Shown piece by piece: positions 1-7,740 of a stretch of 42,280 bases of DNA (the first letter of the stretch is position 1; each line of letters begins with the position of its first letter). A program made the position numbers and the translations under genes. The stretch comes from MGBC131033 sp910585655 (GTDB taxonomy: Bacteria; Bacillota; Clostridia; Lachnospirales; Lachnospiraceae), in contig CATBCG010000089.1 in the NCBI GenBank assembly GCA_949502025.1, forward strand, positions 1 to 42,280, written 5' to 3'. The notes beneath the pieces were generated by a model. It was not told where the DNA came from, did no database searches, and saw nothing but the letters and a program-made list of their open reading frames with translations.

Positions 1-193
1 CCGTCAAGGGCTGATAAAGGAGATTGCCGCACTGAACGCGGAAAGCGTCTCCCCGCAAAAGATCGAGTATCTGTCCTCCCACCTGGGGAATTGGGACAAC
101 ATCGACTTTGACGACCGGCGGCAGGTGGCCGACATCATTCTTTCCCAGGTCCAGGTCACCGCCGAGCGCGTTTCTTTTGAGTGGAAAATCTGA
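1..193 (+). CDS. Large serine recombinase, C-terminal fragment
   Basis: The gene enters from outside the window and is read from base 2 to a TGA at 191-193, giving 63 residues. The tail contains the stretch KIEYLSSHLGNWDN, then a DDRRQVADIILSQV helix, and ends in SFEWKI. This matches my memory of the C-termini of large serine recombinases of Firmicutes integrative elements (resolvase, recombinase and zinc-ribbon/coiled-coil type). Such enzymes catalyse site-specific integration and excision through a serine nucleophile in an N-terminal domain not seen here. Codons are GC-rich (GAC, GTC, GCC, CGG), unlike the AT-rich gene that follows, which supports a mobile origin. Family call fairly sure; function of the whole protein inferred from its tail only. 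Confidence 0.7.
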   Translation, partial: RQGLIKEIAALNAESVSPQKIEYLSSHLGNWDNIDFDDRRQVADIILSQVQVTAERVSFEWKI

Positions 194-240
194 TTTCTTG
201 CCCCCAGCGTCTTATTCAATGGTGTGTTTACCATTGTCAA
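194..240. other. Putative element/chromosome junction (att-like)
   Basis: This short gap lies directly after the recombinase stop and marks an abrupt fall in GC content. Downstream, a protease reading frame is open but has no ribosome binding site or signal peptide. Large serine recombinase genes usually lie next to the attachment site, so the crossover point is inferred to be here. A six-base-pair hairpin (AATGGT/ACCATT, 217-234) is visible. The core cannot be defined without the other end of the element. Confidence 0.35.
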
Positions 241-923
241 GCGATGCTATTTATCCAGAATATATTTCAACTGTTATCTATCAAGAGGCAAAATACGCAT
301 TAAACCAGTTATGCGAGATTCAGCAGATAGGGCATGAACTTCTTGAGGATTTTTCTATTGCTTCCTACGGAGTAGATGAAAAAAATAATGAAACTTTTAT
401 TCAAGTGCCAGAAGAAGAAATGGAAGATTTAACACAAACCATTAAAAAAATGCGTTTTTCCGTTCCAATAACAATCGAAAGAAGTGTTGGGGAAAATGTA
501 ACAACAGCCGCCATTCCGTTAGAAGGCGGAATGGCTATTTCAAATTCTATTGGAACTTTTTCAATCTGTATTGGAGGAACATATGCGGGAAAGAATGCAA
601 TCTTAACTTGTGGTCATGATTTTAAAGCAAACAAACCAGTCAATCTAGGTTCTGCTTCTCTTGCAGCACCTATGATAGGTACTACCACTTATGTTCGGTG
701 TAACCCTTATGCCACAGCTAATCCAGGAACAAATGCTGTTGAGACAGGAGATAGTGGTGGTTGTGTATATACAAAATCTGGCTCTAATTATATGATATCT
801 GGTACTGTATCAGGAGCAACCGTAATAGATGGTATGTCAATAATCCATGTCATGTATTCATCACCTATTTATTATGCAATTGATCAAGGATTTACACCAA
901 AATTAAATAATGCTTCTGACTGA
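219..923 (+). pseudogene. Trypsin-like (S1) serine protease, 5'-truncated
   Basis: The reading frame carries a catalytic His context (TCGHD, bases 606-620) and a nucleophile motif GDSGG (747-761), the hallmarks of chymotrypsin-fold S1 proteases. From ATG 219 it gives 234 residues. A long acidic helical stretch comes before the protease core (about residues 20-90). There is no signal peptide and no Shine-Dalgarno sequence before 219, although such proteins are normally exported, so the 5' end appears to be missing. The frame also runs back to 108, but that part overlaps the recombinase in another frame. The AT-rich body suggests that an integrated element ended inside an older gene. Alternatively the gene could be read through from the element; a functional product is doubtful. 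Confidence 0.6.
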
Positions 924-974
924 GCTTAAATAATTATCCAATCCTTGATGCAAGATAAAATCTAATTATTTTTT

Positions 975-1020
975 AAACCGTTCTATAGTAAGAGATTTTC
1001 TTGCTATAGAATGGTTTTTA
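975..1020 (+). terminator. Rho-independent terminator after the protease remnant
   Basis: The arms AAACCGTTCTATAGTAAG and CTTGCTATAGAATGGTTT pair almost perfectly around a short AGATTTT loop, and the 3' arm runs into a T-rich stretch. It lies about 50 bases after the protease stop. The stem is also a plausible terminator on the other strand. Confidence 0.75.
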
Positions 1021-1214
1021 TACCATTTTACAAATTTAATACTAATACCCCCGTTAACGAACATGATTTTTCAGAACTTGCCTAATGGGAAAGATAAGTA
1101 CTGGAGTTTTCCATGGTAGGAAAAGAAGCATCAGAAAAGTATTGATAAAAACTTCAATTTTGCTAAAAACTTGTAAACTGGTGAGCAGCTTTTATAAAAG
1201 GGAGTGTGCAATCA

Positions 1215-1952
1215 ATGAAAAAATATAATATCCAGGCTTACCTATTTGGTATCAGCCTAATTATATCCATTGTTATCCTAGCTTATAACTTCGTTACTAC
1301 TTATCAATATAATCAAAATTTAAAAAATACTTTTGTACAAACAAATTTCAGCAATGTCTATGCCAAACAAGAAGAATTAACAAAAAATAGTCTTTTAATG
1401 CTTCCTCCTTATCACATTAACATTGCCAGCAACGCTATTGAAAAAGAGAAACTGGGTATAACCTTATGTTATTACAAGAAACCGGGAGATTGGATTCCTG
1501 CAAAGATAATTTTAAAGGGAACGAAAGTAATTGTTAACGTTGGATCTGATTACCATTCCAATGTATATGAAGAAATTCGCGACCGTTATACAGCTATTTA
1601 TGGATTTTCCTTCCATCCCAGCTATCAAAAGGGATGGAGGGTCGTTCTGCCTTTGATAACTGAACAGGAATATTCCCAATCAACTGAGTCGGAACCAGAA
1701 CTGCTCTATGTCCGAACCAGTGATGTCAAAAAATTGGAAAAGGCTTATAGGAAACAAGGGCTGATTAGGGAAAAAGACTGGTATTTGTCTATTGATAAAA
1801 CCTTGTATGAAATGGGCTATTATTTATCTCCTGATTTGTATCGAAGCTATTTCTCTTTTCCAGTAAAATGTGTCATATCCGTTTGGATACTTGTTATCAT
1901 GTTCCGGATAGTTCAAAGAAAATGGAGAAAAAGTTCCTCCTCTTTTGTATAA
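1215..1952 (+). CDS. Two-helix membrane protein of unknown function
   Basis: I do not recognise this 245-residue protein. It has one hydrophobic helix near the N-terminus (about residues 8-27) and another near the C-terminus (about 217-237), followed by a basic tail RKWRKSSSS. Between them lies a polar domain of about 190 residues rich in Tyr and Lys, probably outside the cell. ATG 1215 is chosen over GTG 1206 because AAAGGGAG (1197-1204) lies about ten bases upstream. The gene is AT-rich and stands alone between a terminator and the esterase, in keeping with an accessory island at this end of the window. No catalytic motif is evident. Confidence 0.65.
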   Translation: MKKYNIQAYLFGISLIISIVILAYNFVTTYQYNQNLKNTFVQTNFSNVYAKQEELTKNSLLMLPPYHINIASNAIEKEKLGITLCYYKKPGDWIPAKIILKGTKVIVNVGSDYHSNVYEEIRDRYTAIYGFSFHPSYQKGWRVVLPLITEQEYSQSTESEPELLYVRTSDVKKLEKAYRKQGLIREKDWYLSIDKTLYEMGYYLSPDLYRSYFSFPVKCVISVWILVIMFRIVQRKWRKSSSSFV

Positions 1953-2034
1953 TTCATACATAGCCTGTCCGCCCATTTCCTGCTATACTAAGTACTGTGA
2001 TTACATACCATTTTATAGAAAGGATATTTTTATT

Positions 2035-2814
2035 ATGGCAAAATTTCAATGTAACGTTATTTCCTACACCTTAAAAAGAACCGTTGATATTACGGTAGTG
2101 ATTCCGACTCCGACCATTCCGGATTCTATGGGCATGGGAGGCAATACACCAAGCCATGTGCCGGAAGCCAAATATCCAGTGCTTTATTTACTCCATGGTA
2201 TGGGCAACAACCACGCTACCTGGAGCGGCTACAGCAACGTCGAGTTTTTCGCAGAAGAGCGCAACATTGCCGTAGTCATGATTTCCGGTGAAAATAAGGC
2301 GTATATCAACCATGAGGGCGGCGATCAGTTCTATGACTTTGTAGCCGAAGAGCTTCCGCAGTTTGTAAAAGCAATGTTTCCAATCTCGGATCGGGTAGAG
2401 GATACGTATATCGCCGGGCTGTCAATGGGCGGCTATGGTACTTTGGTTCATGCGTTTAGCCATCCGGAGCGATTCGCCGCTTATGGCTCCTTCTCCGGCG
2501 CTCCTTCCATGGGCGGTCCTGGGCAGGAAGGTCCTTCGGACATCCGTTTCCGTCCGCTCGATATGGCAAAGGAAGTTTATGCTAGGGGAGACAAGCTGCC
2601 AAAGGGCTATATCGCCTGTGGAGAAGAGGATTTCCTCTATCAGAACAATGTAGATTTTAAAAATGAATTAGAAAAACTGGGTGCTGATTTTACCTGGGTA
2701 TCCGTACCGAACTTTACCCATGAATGGCGCTTCTGGAACCTGCAGGTCGAAGCCTTTTTAGACTGGATTCCACGGACGGACGTCTATGCTGCCAAAGGAA
2801 AGAGGAAAATCTGA
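2035..2814 (+). CDS. EstA/tributyrin-esterase-like alpha/beta hydrolase
   Basis: A 259-residue serine hydrolase of the esterase D/EstA family, expected to cleave short-chain acyl or aryl esters in the cytoplasm. The nucleophile elbow is GLSMGG with Ser130. The oxyanion region is LLHGMGNN (residues 52-59). The remaining triad members are probably Asp199 (in CGEEDFLY) and His229 (in FTHEWRFW). The length matches the usual 255-265 residues and no signal peptide is present. The start at 2035 follows AGAAAGGAT (2017-2025); a longer open frame back to 1945 overlaps the previous gene and lacks a binding site. It ends just before a bidirectional terminator. Family sure, substrate unknown. Confidence 0.88.
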   Translation: MAKFQCNVISYTLKRTVDITVVIPTPTIPDSMGMGGNTPSHVPEAKYPVLYLLHGMGNNHATWSGYSNVEFFAEERNIAVVMISGENKAYINHEGGDQFYDFVAEELPQFVKAMFPISDRVEDTYIAGLSMGGYGTLVHAFSHPERFAAYGSFSGAPSMGGPGQEGPSDIRFRPLDMAKEVYARGDKLPKGYIACGEEDFLYQNNVDFKNELEKLGADFTWVSVPNFTHEWRFWNLQVEAFLDWIPRTDVYAAKGKRKI

Positions 2815-2820
2815 TAACAC

Positions 2821-2861
2821 AAAATAAGAAAGCCATGTTCTATCCGGCTTTCTTATTTTTT
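2821..2861. terminator. Bidirectional terminator between esterase and YitT genes
   Basis: AAATAAGAAAGCC (2822-2834) pairs perfectly with GGCTTTCTTATTT (2846-2858) around an 11-base loop, with T-runs on both strands. It separates two convergent genes and can end transcription from either side. Confidence 0.88.
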
Positions 2862-2867
2862 CAACTT

Positions 2868-3728
2868 TTATACCCGGAAGCCTCTGCCGATGATTTCACT
2901 GGTGCTGGTCATAATCACAAAGGCTTCCGGTTCTACCGCTTTGATATAACGTTTAAGAGAAATCGCCTGATGTCTTGTGACTACCGTCAGCACCATCTTT
3001 TTCTGCTTTCCGGTATAGGCTCCGGTCGCATCACAGACCGTAGCCGAACGATTGAGCTGCTGCTTGATATACTCGCAGATCGGATCAGGATGCTCGCAAA
3101 TCACGTTACAATATTTACATAAATTGATACTTTCAATTACACTGTCAATTACCAAGGACTTTACCATTAAGCCCATCAGGGAAAGCAATCCGGTCATCTG
3201 ATCGTAGAGCAAAAGCGTTCCTAAGGTAAGCAGTAAGTCAGAATACATCAGAGCTTTTCCGATATTTACGTCTGTATACTTACGCAAAATCATGGCGATG
3301 ATATCCGTACCGCCGGAGGAAGCGTCGATATTAAATAAAATCGCTGCTCCAATGGCTGGAAGCGCCACGGCATAGCAAAGCTCTAACATCGGCTGGTTGG
3401 TCAGCGGCTTGTCCAGCGGGCAAACGTATTCCAACACCTGCAGCGCCACCGACATCAGCGTGCTGCAATAAACCGTTTTGATGCCGAAGTTTTTGCCAAA
3501 GCATACAAAGCCGACCACTAACAGCAACATATTGGTAATCAGGACGATATTTCCTCTTGATAAGTAGTTTCCTGTCACTTTAGAAAGCAATACGGCAAAG
3601 CCCGTCACACCTCCAAAGGAAAAGTTATTGGGAAATTTGAAAAAATAAATTCCCACTACCATAATCAATACGCTGACTGTCATTAAAACAAATTCCTTTA
3701 GCCTAGACCCCGGCTTACATAGTTCCAT
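2868..3728 (-). CDS. YitT family membrane protein (DUF161/DUF2179)
   Basis: A 286-residue protein with about five to six hydrophobic helices in the first 200 residues. Motifs typical of the YitT family are FGGVTGFAVLL and DASSGGTDIIAM. A soluble C-terminal domain of the DUF2179 type (about residues 205-286) includes KMVLTVVTRHQ and AFVIMT. The family sits in the cytoplasmic membrane; its substrate is not established and transport is only presumed. AGAGGGAAAG lies just upstream of the ATG. The gene is divergent from the symporter that follows and ends at a shared terminator. Family assignment sure, role unknown. Confidence 0.9.
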   Translation of the reverse strand: MELCKPGSRLKEFVLMTVSVLIMVVGIYFFKFPNNFSFGGVTGFAVLLSKVTGNYLSRGNIVLITNMLLLVVGFVCFGKNFGIKTVYCSTLMSVALQVLEYVCPLDKPLTNQPMLELCYAVALPAIGAAILFNIDASSGGTDIIAMILRKYTDVNIGKALMYSDLLLTLGTLLLYDQMTGLLSLMGLMVKSLVIDSVIESINLCKYCNVICEHPDPICEYIKQQLNRSATVCDATGAYTGKQKKMVLTVVTRHQAISLKRYIKAVEPEAFVIMTSTSEIIGRGFRV

Positions 3729-3781
3729 GATTCTTTCCCTCTTTTTGTTTGATTTCTATTTCCTTTATCCTGTTTGCCAAA

Positions 3782-3844
3782 ATACTGCTTGGGATACCAG
3801 TCTGGACGCATAATTCCAGACGTGTCCTCATAGGATAGCAGTAT
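3782..3844 (+). other. Nested inverted repeat in leader of the symporter gene
   Basis: An outer pair ATACTGCT (3782-3789)/AGCAGTAT (3837-3844) encloses an inner perfect pair GTCTGGA (3800-3806)/TCCAGAC (3815-3821). The structure ends about 20 bases before the symporter start, in the gap between two divergent genes. No T-run follows and I could not match a known riboswitch, so it may be an operator or a structured leader. Confidence 0.4.
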
Positions 3845-3864
3845 CAAATCCTTTGGTGATGTCT

Positions 3865-5244
3865 ATGGATAGCCTAACAGCCAGAGCCATTATACTGCAA
3901 TTTCTCCATTCTTGCAACCAGTTTTTATGGGGAGGCGGTATGCTTTTTTTACTGCTGTGTACCCATCTTTTTTTTACCTTTCGACTGCGCTTTGTGCAAC
4001 GCTTTGTCTTTCGTGGAATCCGTTACAGTCTGGCAGATTCTCCCTTTGCTTCCCTCTCTACCATTCTGGCTGCGACCATCGGCATCGGCAACATCGTCGG
4101 AGTTTCCACTGCCGTCGCCTTAGGTGGTCCCGGAGCCATTCTTTGGTGCTGGCTGACTGGTATCCTGGGAATGGCGACTTCCTATGCAGAATGTTATTTG
4201 AGTATTCATTACCGGGTACGACAGGCAGACGGCTCCTTTCGCGGCGGACCTATGTATGTCTTAGAACGTGGTCTTTCTTGCCTTCCGCTTGGCGTCCTGT
4301 TTGCCCTGCTTACCCTGATTGCCTCTTTAGGCGTAGGCTGTACGATCCAGGCGCAGTCCGCCGCCGAAGCTGCCCAGTCTACCTTTGGCATACCGGCTAT
4401 GCTGACCGGGTTTGTACTGGCGTTGCTGGCAGGCTTTGTCCTGATTGGCGGTTCTCATGCAATCAGCCGGGTTTGTATGAAGCTGGTGCCTGCTATGGGA
4501 CTCTTTTTTCTGGCAGCCTGTTTTTTTATCCTCTTTTTAAACCGCGCCTATATTCTGCCTTCTCTGCTTCTTATTTTAAAATCTGCCTTTCTGCCCCGCG
4601 CTGCCGCAGGAGGCTTTGTCGGCAGCTCTATTTTAGTTGCCGCTCGCTTTGGAGTGGCAAGAGGCTTGTTTACCAATGAAGCCGGACTGGGTTCTGCCCC
4701 GATTGCCGCTGCCAGCGGTATGCAAAAAAGTGAACAACACCCCGGACGAACGGCTCTAGTTTCAATGACTGCCGTATTCTGGGATACGATTGTACTTTGC
4801 GCCGTCACCGGAATCGCTATTGTCACTCATATTATGCGCTATCCGGACAGCTCCGCCGCTCTTCAGCCGACCGAACTGACCACTGCCGCCTTTGCTGCAA
4901 TCCCTTATATCGGCGCTCCTATGCTCGCGCTCTCTACGATTGCTTTTTCCTTTGCAACCGTTCTTGGCTGGTACTTTTTTGGAGAACACGCCCTTCTCTA
5001 CCTTTTAGAAAAACTGATTCCACGAAAAAAGAACCTGAAAGGTCTTCTTTTCAAAGCCTACCAGATTCTTTATATTGTGATGGTATTTTCCGGCTCCGTT
5101 CAATCCGTCGATCTGGTCTGGGAACTGACGGATTTTATCAACGCCTGTATGGCGCTTCCCAACCTGCTCTGCCTGCTGCTGTTGTTCCGAAAAATCCCAG
5201 CCGACCCGGAAGAAGCCTCCTCTGATACCCGTTATACAAACTGA
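3865..5244 (+). CDS. Alanine/glycine:cation symporter (AGCS family)
   Basis: A 460-residue integral membrane protein with about ten to eleven helices, expected to import alanine or glycine with Na+ or H+. Family signatures are GIGNIVGVSTAVALGGPGAI in the first third and NEAGLGSAPIAAA near the middle, plus the GMATSYAE segment. Four starts lie close together (TTG 3853, GTG 3856, ATG 3859, ATG 3865). I favour 3865 because GGTGAT at 3855-3860, a match to the anti-Shine-Dalgarno, is correctly placed for it. The 3' end overlaps the convergent DJ-1 gene by 13 bases. Family sure, exact substrate not shown. Confidence 0.9.
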   Translation: MDSLTARAIILQFLHSCNQFLWGGGMLFLLLCTHLFFTFRLRFVQRFVFRGIRYSLADSPFASLSTILAATIGIGNIVGVSTAVALGGPGAILWCWLTGILGMATSYAECYLSIHYRVRQADGSFRGGPMYVLERGLSCLPLGVLFALLTLIASLGVGCTIQAQSAAEAAQSTFGIPAMLTGFVLALLAGFVLIGGSHAISRVCMKLVPAMGLFFLAACFFILFLNRAYILPSLLLILKSAFLPRAAAGGFVGSSILVAARFGVARGLFTNEAGLGSAPIAAASGMQKSEQHPGRTALVSMTAVFWDTIVLCAVTGIAIVTHIMRYPDSSAALQPTELTTAAFAAIPYIGAPMLALSTIAFSFATVLGWYFFGEHALLYLLEKLIPRKKNLKGLLFKAYQILYIVMVFSGSVQSVDLVWELTDFINACMALPNLLCLLLLFRKIPADPEEASSDTRYTN

Positions 5245-5786
5245 ATCGAAGCTGCCAGTTTCTCTGCGGTTTCCCGATCCTTTAACTCCTGTACCAAAGC
5301 TAAGGAAAATTCAACGGCTGTCCCCATCCCACGAGAGGTAATCACATTGCCATCTACGACCGCTTTTGCACCTTCTTCGATCTGCGCGCCTTCCAGCTTT
5401 TCCTCCCAGCCAGGGAAGCAGATGGCGCGTTTCCCTTTTAATAGTCCGAGCTGTCCCAACACGCTTGGCGCCGCGCAGATCGCAGCTACTTTCCGTCTTT
5501 CCTCTGCAGCAAAGCGCTTTAGCTCCTCCGTCAGTACCAGACAGTTCCCCAGGTTTGTCGTTCCCGGCAATCCACCCGGAAGCACCAGTACCTGCGCCCG
5601 CTCAAAATCCGCCTCCTCCAAAGTCAGATCCGCCTCTACGGCAATTCCATGAGAACCCGTCACCATCCGATCTGCCGTGATCGAAACCGTTTGGATCTCA
5701 ATCCCTGCCCGACGTAGCAAGTCCACCGGAGTGAGCGCTTCAATTTCCTCAAATCCATTTGCTAAAAAAAGATATACCTGTGCCAT
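5232..5786 (-). CDS. DJ-1/PfpI (YajL/ThiJ-like) family protein
   Basis: A 184-residue cytoplasmic protein of the DJ-1 superfamily. It starts with the standard VYLFLANGFEEIEA strand-helix, which holds the conserved acidic residue near Glu14. It continues with VLPGG at about residues 68-72 and carries the nucleophile Cys104 in AAICAAPSVLG. Relatives are annotated as deglycases or chaperones, but the true reaction of bacterial members is debated. AAGGAGGAAC lies eight bases before the ATG. The gene converges on and slightly overlaps the symporter gene. Length and motifs are typical and no defect is visible. Confidence 0.9.
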   Translation of the reverse strand: MAQVYLFLANGFEEIEALTPVDLLRRAGIEIQTVSITADRMVTGSHGIAVEADLTLEEADFERAQVLVLPGGLPGTTNLGNCLVLTEELKRFAAEERRKVAAICAAPSVLGQLGLLKGKRAICFPGWEEKLEGAQIEEGAKAVVDGNVITSRGMGTAVEFSLALVQELKDRETAEKLAASIQFV

Positions 5787-5828
5787 CTTAGTTCCTCCTT
5801 ATCTCTTACTTACCCTGTGTTCCCTCTG

Positions 5829-5882
5829 CCCGGAGGGTCTTTTGCATGATAGGGAAGTTCGGAGAACTTTCCTATCATACAA
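5829..5882. repeat. 54-base palindromic dispersed repeat, copy 1
   Basis: The unit begins CCCGGAGGG, has a short T-run, and then a palindrome with arms GCATGATAGGGAAGTT (5844-5859) and AACTTTCCTATCATAC (5865-5880) around CGGAG. Over 54 bases it differs from the copy at 17275-17328 at only five positions. It sits immediately beyond the terminator of the minus-strand 6S RNA gene. The stem could also act as a terminator. Confidence 0.8.
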
Positions 5883-5911
5883 AAAGAGGACAGCCTGCTT
5901 CCAGACTGTCC
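5881..5911 (-). terminator. Terminator of the 6S RNA gene
   Basis: On the minus strand GGACAGTCTG (5911-5902) pairs with CAGGCTGTCC (5897-5888) around a GAAG tetraloop, with one G-T pair, and is followed by TCTTTTT. It directly follows the 6S RNA stem. Confidence 0.88.
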
Positions 5912-6108
5912 AATCTTCTGTGCTTCACCCAAAATGCCGGTTCCTGAATCTTGACTCCTAGCCATTGCTAGGTGGGCAACCGCATGTAAACTTCTGCCTT
6001 CCGCTGATTCGAGGCGGCCTGACATCCACTTACAGATATAGGAATCCCGTTTCGTGTCATGTAGGTTCAAAATACCAGGAGTATCGAACATTCCAGGCTC
6101 TTTCGTAT
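5912..6108 (-). ncRNA. ssrS: 6S RNA (SsrS)
   Basis: The transcript, about 197 bases, is inferred to start near 6108, seven bases after a consensus -10 box, and to end at the terminator at 5881-5911. Its ends form the closing stem expected of 6S RNA: GCCTGGAATG (6098-6089) pairs with CATTTTGGGT (5936-5927). A second stem ACTCCT/AGGAGT lies further in. The 5' side carries GTATTTTGAACC, which resembles the conserved TTTGAACC block of Firmicutes 6S RNAs. 6S RNA mimics an open promoter, binds housekeeping RNA polymerase and lowers its activity in stationary phase. No convincing reading frame is present. Assigned from structure and motif memory. Confidence 0.75.
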
Positions 6109-6114
6109 ATACTT

Positions 6115-6143
6115 AGTATACCCGATTTATTTCATTCTTTCAA
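6115..6143 (-). promoter_or_regulatory. Sigma-70-type promoter of the 6S RNA gene
   Basis: On the minus strand a -35 box TTGAAA (6143-6138), a 17-base spacer and a perfect -10 box TATACT (6120-6115) precede the 6S RNA. No reading frame with a ribosome binding site follows, which supports an RNA gene. Confidence 0.85.
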
Positions 6144-6239
6144 GGGCAAATTTTTACAAAATTTCATCGTTTACACTGTTTCATTGTCATTTATTCCATT
6201 TTAATCGACTTTTTTGACTAAATTTTTCCATAAGGGGCA

Positions 6240-7736
6240 TTACCATTCCATCTCCGATAGCTGTTGGAACGTAAAAGAAAAGTTCGTTCCTTTATCCGGA
6301 TGACTTTCTACCGTAATCGTACCATCATGCTTTAATGCGATCTGTCGGGCAATCGCCAGCCCCAATCCGGAGCCCTGTGCGTTCTGACGCAGCTTGGACT
6401 TATAAAACTTATCAAAAATATACGGAATCTCTTCTTCGGAAATCCCCACGCCATGATCAACAATCGCGGCTTGAATCTGATCACCGTCTGCACCTATTCG
6501 TATTTCTACCTGCCCGCCTTCTTTGGAAAACTTTACCGCATTGTCTAAAATAATCATAAACATCTGGCGAATACGGTCATAATCCCCTAACATCAGACAT
6601 ACCCGCTCTCCGTTGTCAATCCGATCCACACCGCTGCAGTCCATACGAATTGTAACCTTTTTCTGCTCGGCTATCATCCGCGCGCTTCGTAAAATATCCT
6701 CAAAAATCTGCAGCAGGTTAATCGGTTCCTTTTCCACCTCAAAATCCGGATTCTGCATTTTGGAAAGCAGGAGCAAATCCCGTACAAGCCGTTCCATCCC
6801 CTGACACTCTGAAAGCATTCGCTCATAGTACTGATGTACCTTGACTTCATCCGTCACTACGCCGTCTACCAGACTTTCGGTATAGGCTCTGATCACCGTA
6901 ATAGGCGTCCTTAATTCATGAGAAACATTTGCAAAAAAATCCTGACGCATCTGCTCCATATTATTTCTGGCGCACTCTGCTTCCTTTAAACGGTCTGCCA
7001 GCACGTCAATGGCTCCTGCCAGCTCTCCGATTTCATCCAGACGATTCAGTCCTGTATGAGCATCATAATTTTCCCGCGCCAGTTCCAATGCCGTATGACG
7101 CATACGGGAAATCGGATTACTGATTTTCCTGGCAAGCCAAAGCGCAATCACGAACGAAATCGCCAGTGCCATAATCATACTGGCTAAAATCAAGGTTACA
7201 CTTTGCCGAATTACCTCTCTCTGGCTCTCCGCCACGGAATTGACCAGCACAGCGCCTACGACGTTTCCGTCTATATCAACAATCGGCGCCCCCACAAAGA
7301 CATAATTTGCCTCATAGGTATTGGAATACAACGCCATATCGCCTATCTTTCCTTCAAATACCTCCTCTAGCACCGGTTCTATTTCCTTCGCTTCCTCTTC
7401 GGTTACTTCTATGTTGGCATAGCGGGAATCCATCGGTCTGCCGGGATTTTGCATAATCCAGATGTCGTTGGTCTCTAATTCCTCTAGCACCTCCAAAAAG
7501 GACGGATACGTAATATAATCATCGTCTTGTACGAATTCGGAAACCCGCGCCGCTATCGCCTCCGCCTGCTTTCTAAGCTGACTCTGATAGGAATCCACCA
7601 AAGCATTGGAATACAGCTTGGAAAAAATCACACCCACCAGCAGAGCAAAAGCAGCAAGGACAATGCCATAATCCCGAAATACTGCAAACATCAGGCTATT
7701 CCAGATTTGATACAGACTTTTTCCTCTGATTTTCAC
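6240..7736 (-). CDS. HAMP-type sensor histidine kinase
   Basis: A 498-residue membrane sensor. A first transmembrane helix (about 23-43) precedes an extracellular domain of about 130 residues. A second helix (about 179-201) leads to a HAMP linker and the phospho-accepting H-box FFANVSHELRTPI with His273. The ATPase domain shows DNAVKFS, DHGVGIS, FDKFYKS and GSGLGLAI. Gene order and motifs match PhoR/ResE-type kinases paired with OmpR regulators. The start is GTG 7736, four bases after the regulator's stop, with GGGATAGG as its ribosome binding site. The signal is unknown. It should phosphorylate the regulator encoded just upstream. Confidence 0.93.
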   Translation of the reverse strand: MKIRGKSLYQIWNSLMFAVFRDYGIVLAAFALLVGVIFSKLYSNALVDSYQSQLRKQAEAIAARVSEFVQDDDYITYPSFLEVLEELETNDIWIMQNPGRPMDSRYANIEVTEEEAKEIEPVLEEVFEGKIGDMALYSNTYEANYVFVGAPIVDIDGNVVGAVLVNSVAESQREVIRQSVTLILASMIMALAISFVIALWLARKISNPISRMRHTALELARENYDAHTGLNRLDEIGELAGAIDVLADRLKEAECARNNMEQMRQDFFANVSHELRTPITVIRAYTESLVDGVVTDEVKVHQYYERMLSECQGMERLVRDLLLLSKMQNPDFEVEKEPINLLQIFEDILRSARMIAEQKKVTIRMDCSGVDRIDNGERVCLMLGDYDRIRQMFMIILDNAVKFSKEGGQVEIRIGADGDQIQAAIVDHGVGISEEEIPYIFDKFYKSKLRQNAQGSGLGLAIARQIALKHDGTITVESHPDKGTNFSFTFQQLSEMEW

Positions 7737-7740
7737 ACGC

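Noticed and set aside
108..218. N-terminal extension of the protease frame
   Set aside because: It overlaps the recombinase in another frame, is Pro/Arg/Ser-rich and has no ribosome binding site.
5347..5680. Two plus-strand frames opposite the DJ-1 gene
   Set aside because: Low-complexity Pro/Ser composition and no binding sites; shadows of the real gene.
5810..6091. 93-residue minus-strand frame
   Set aside because: It lies over the 6S RNA, its terminator and the palindromic repeat, with no start signal; the RNA explains the span.
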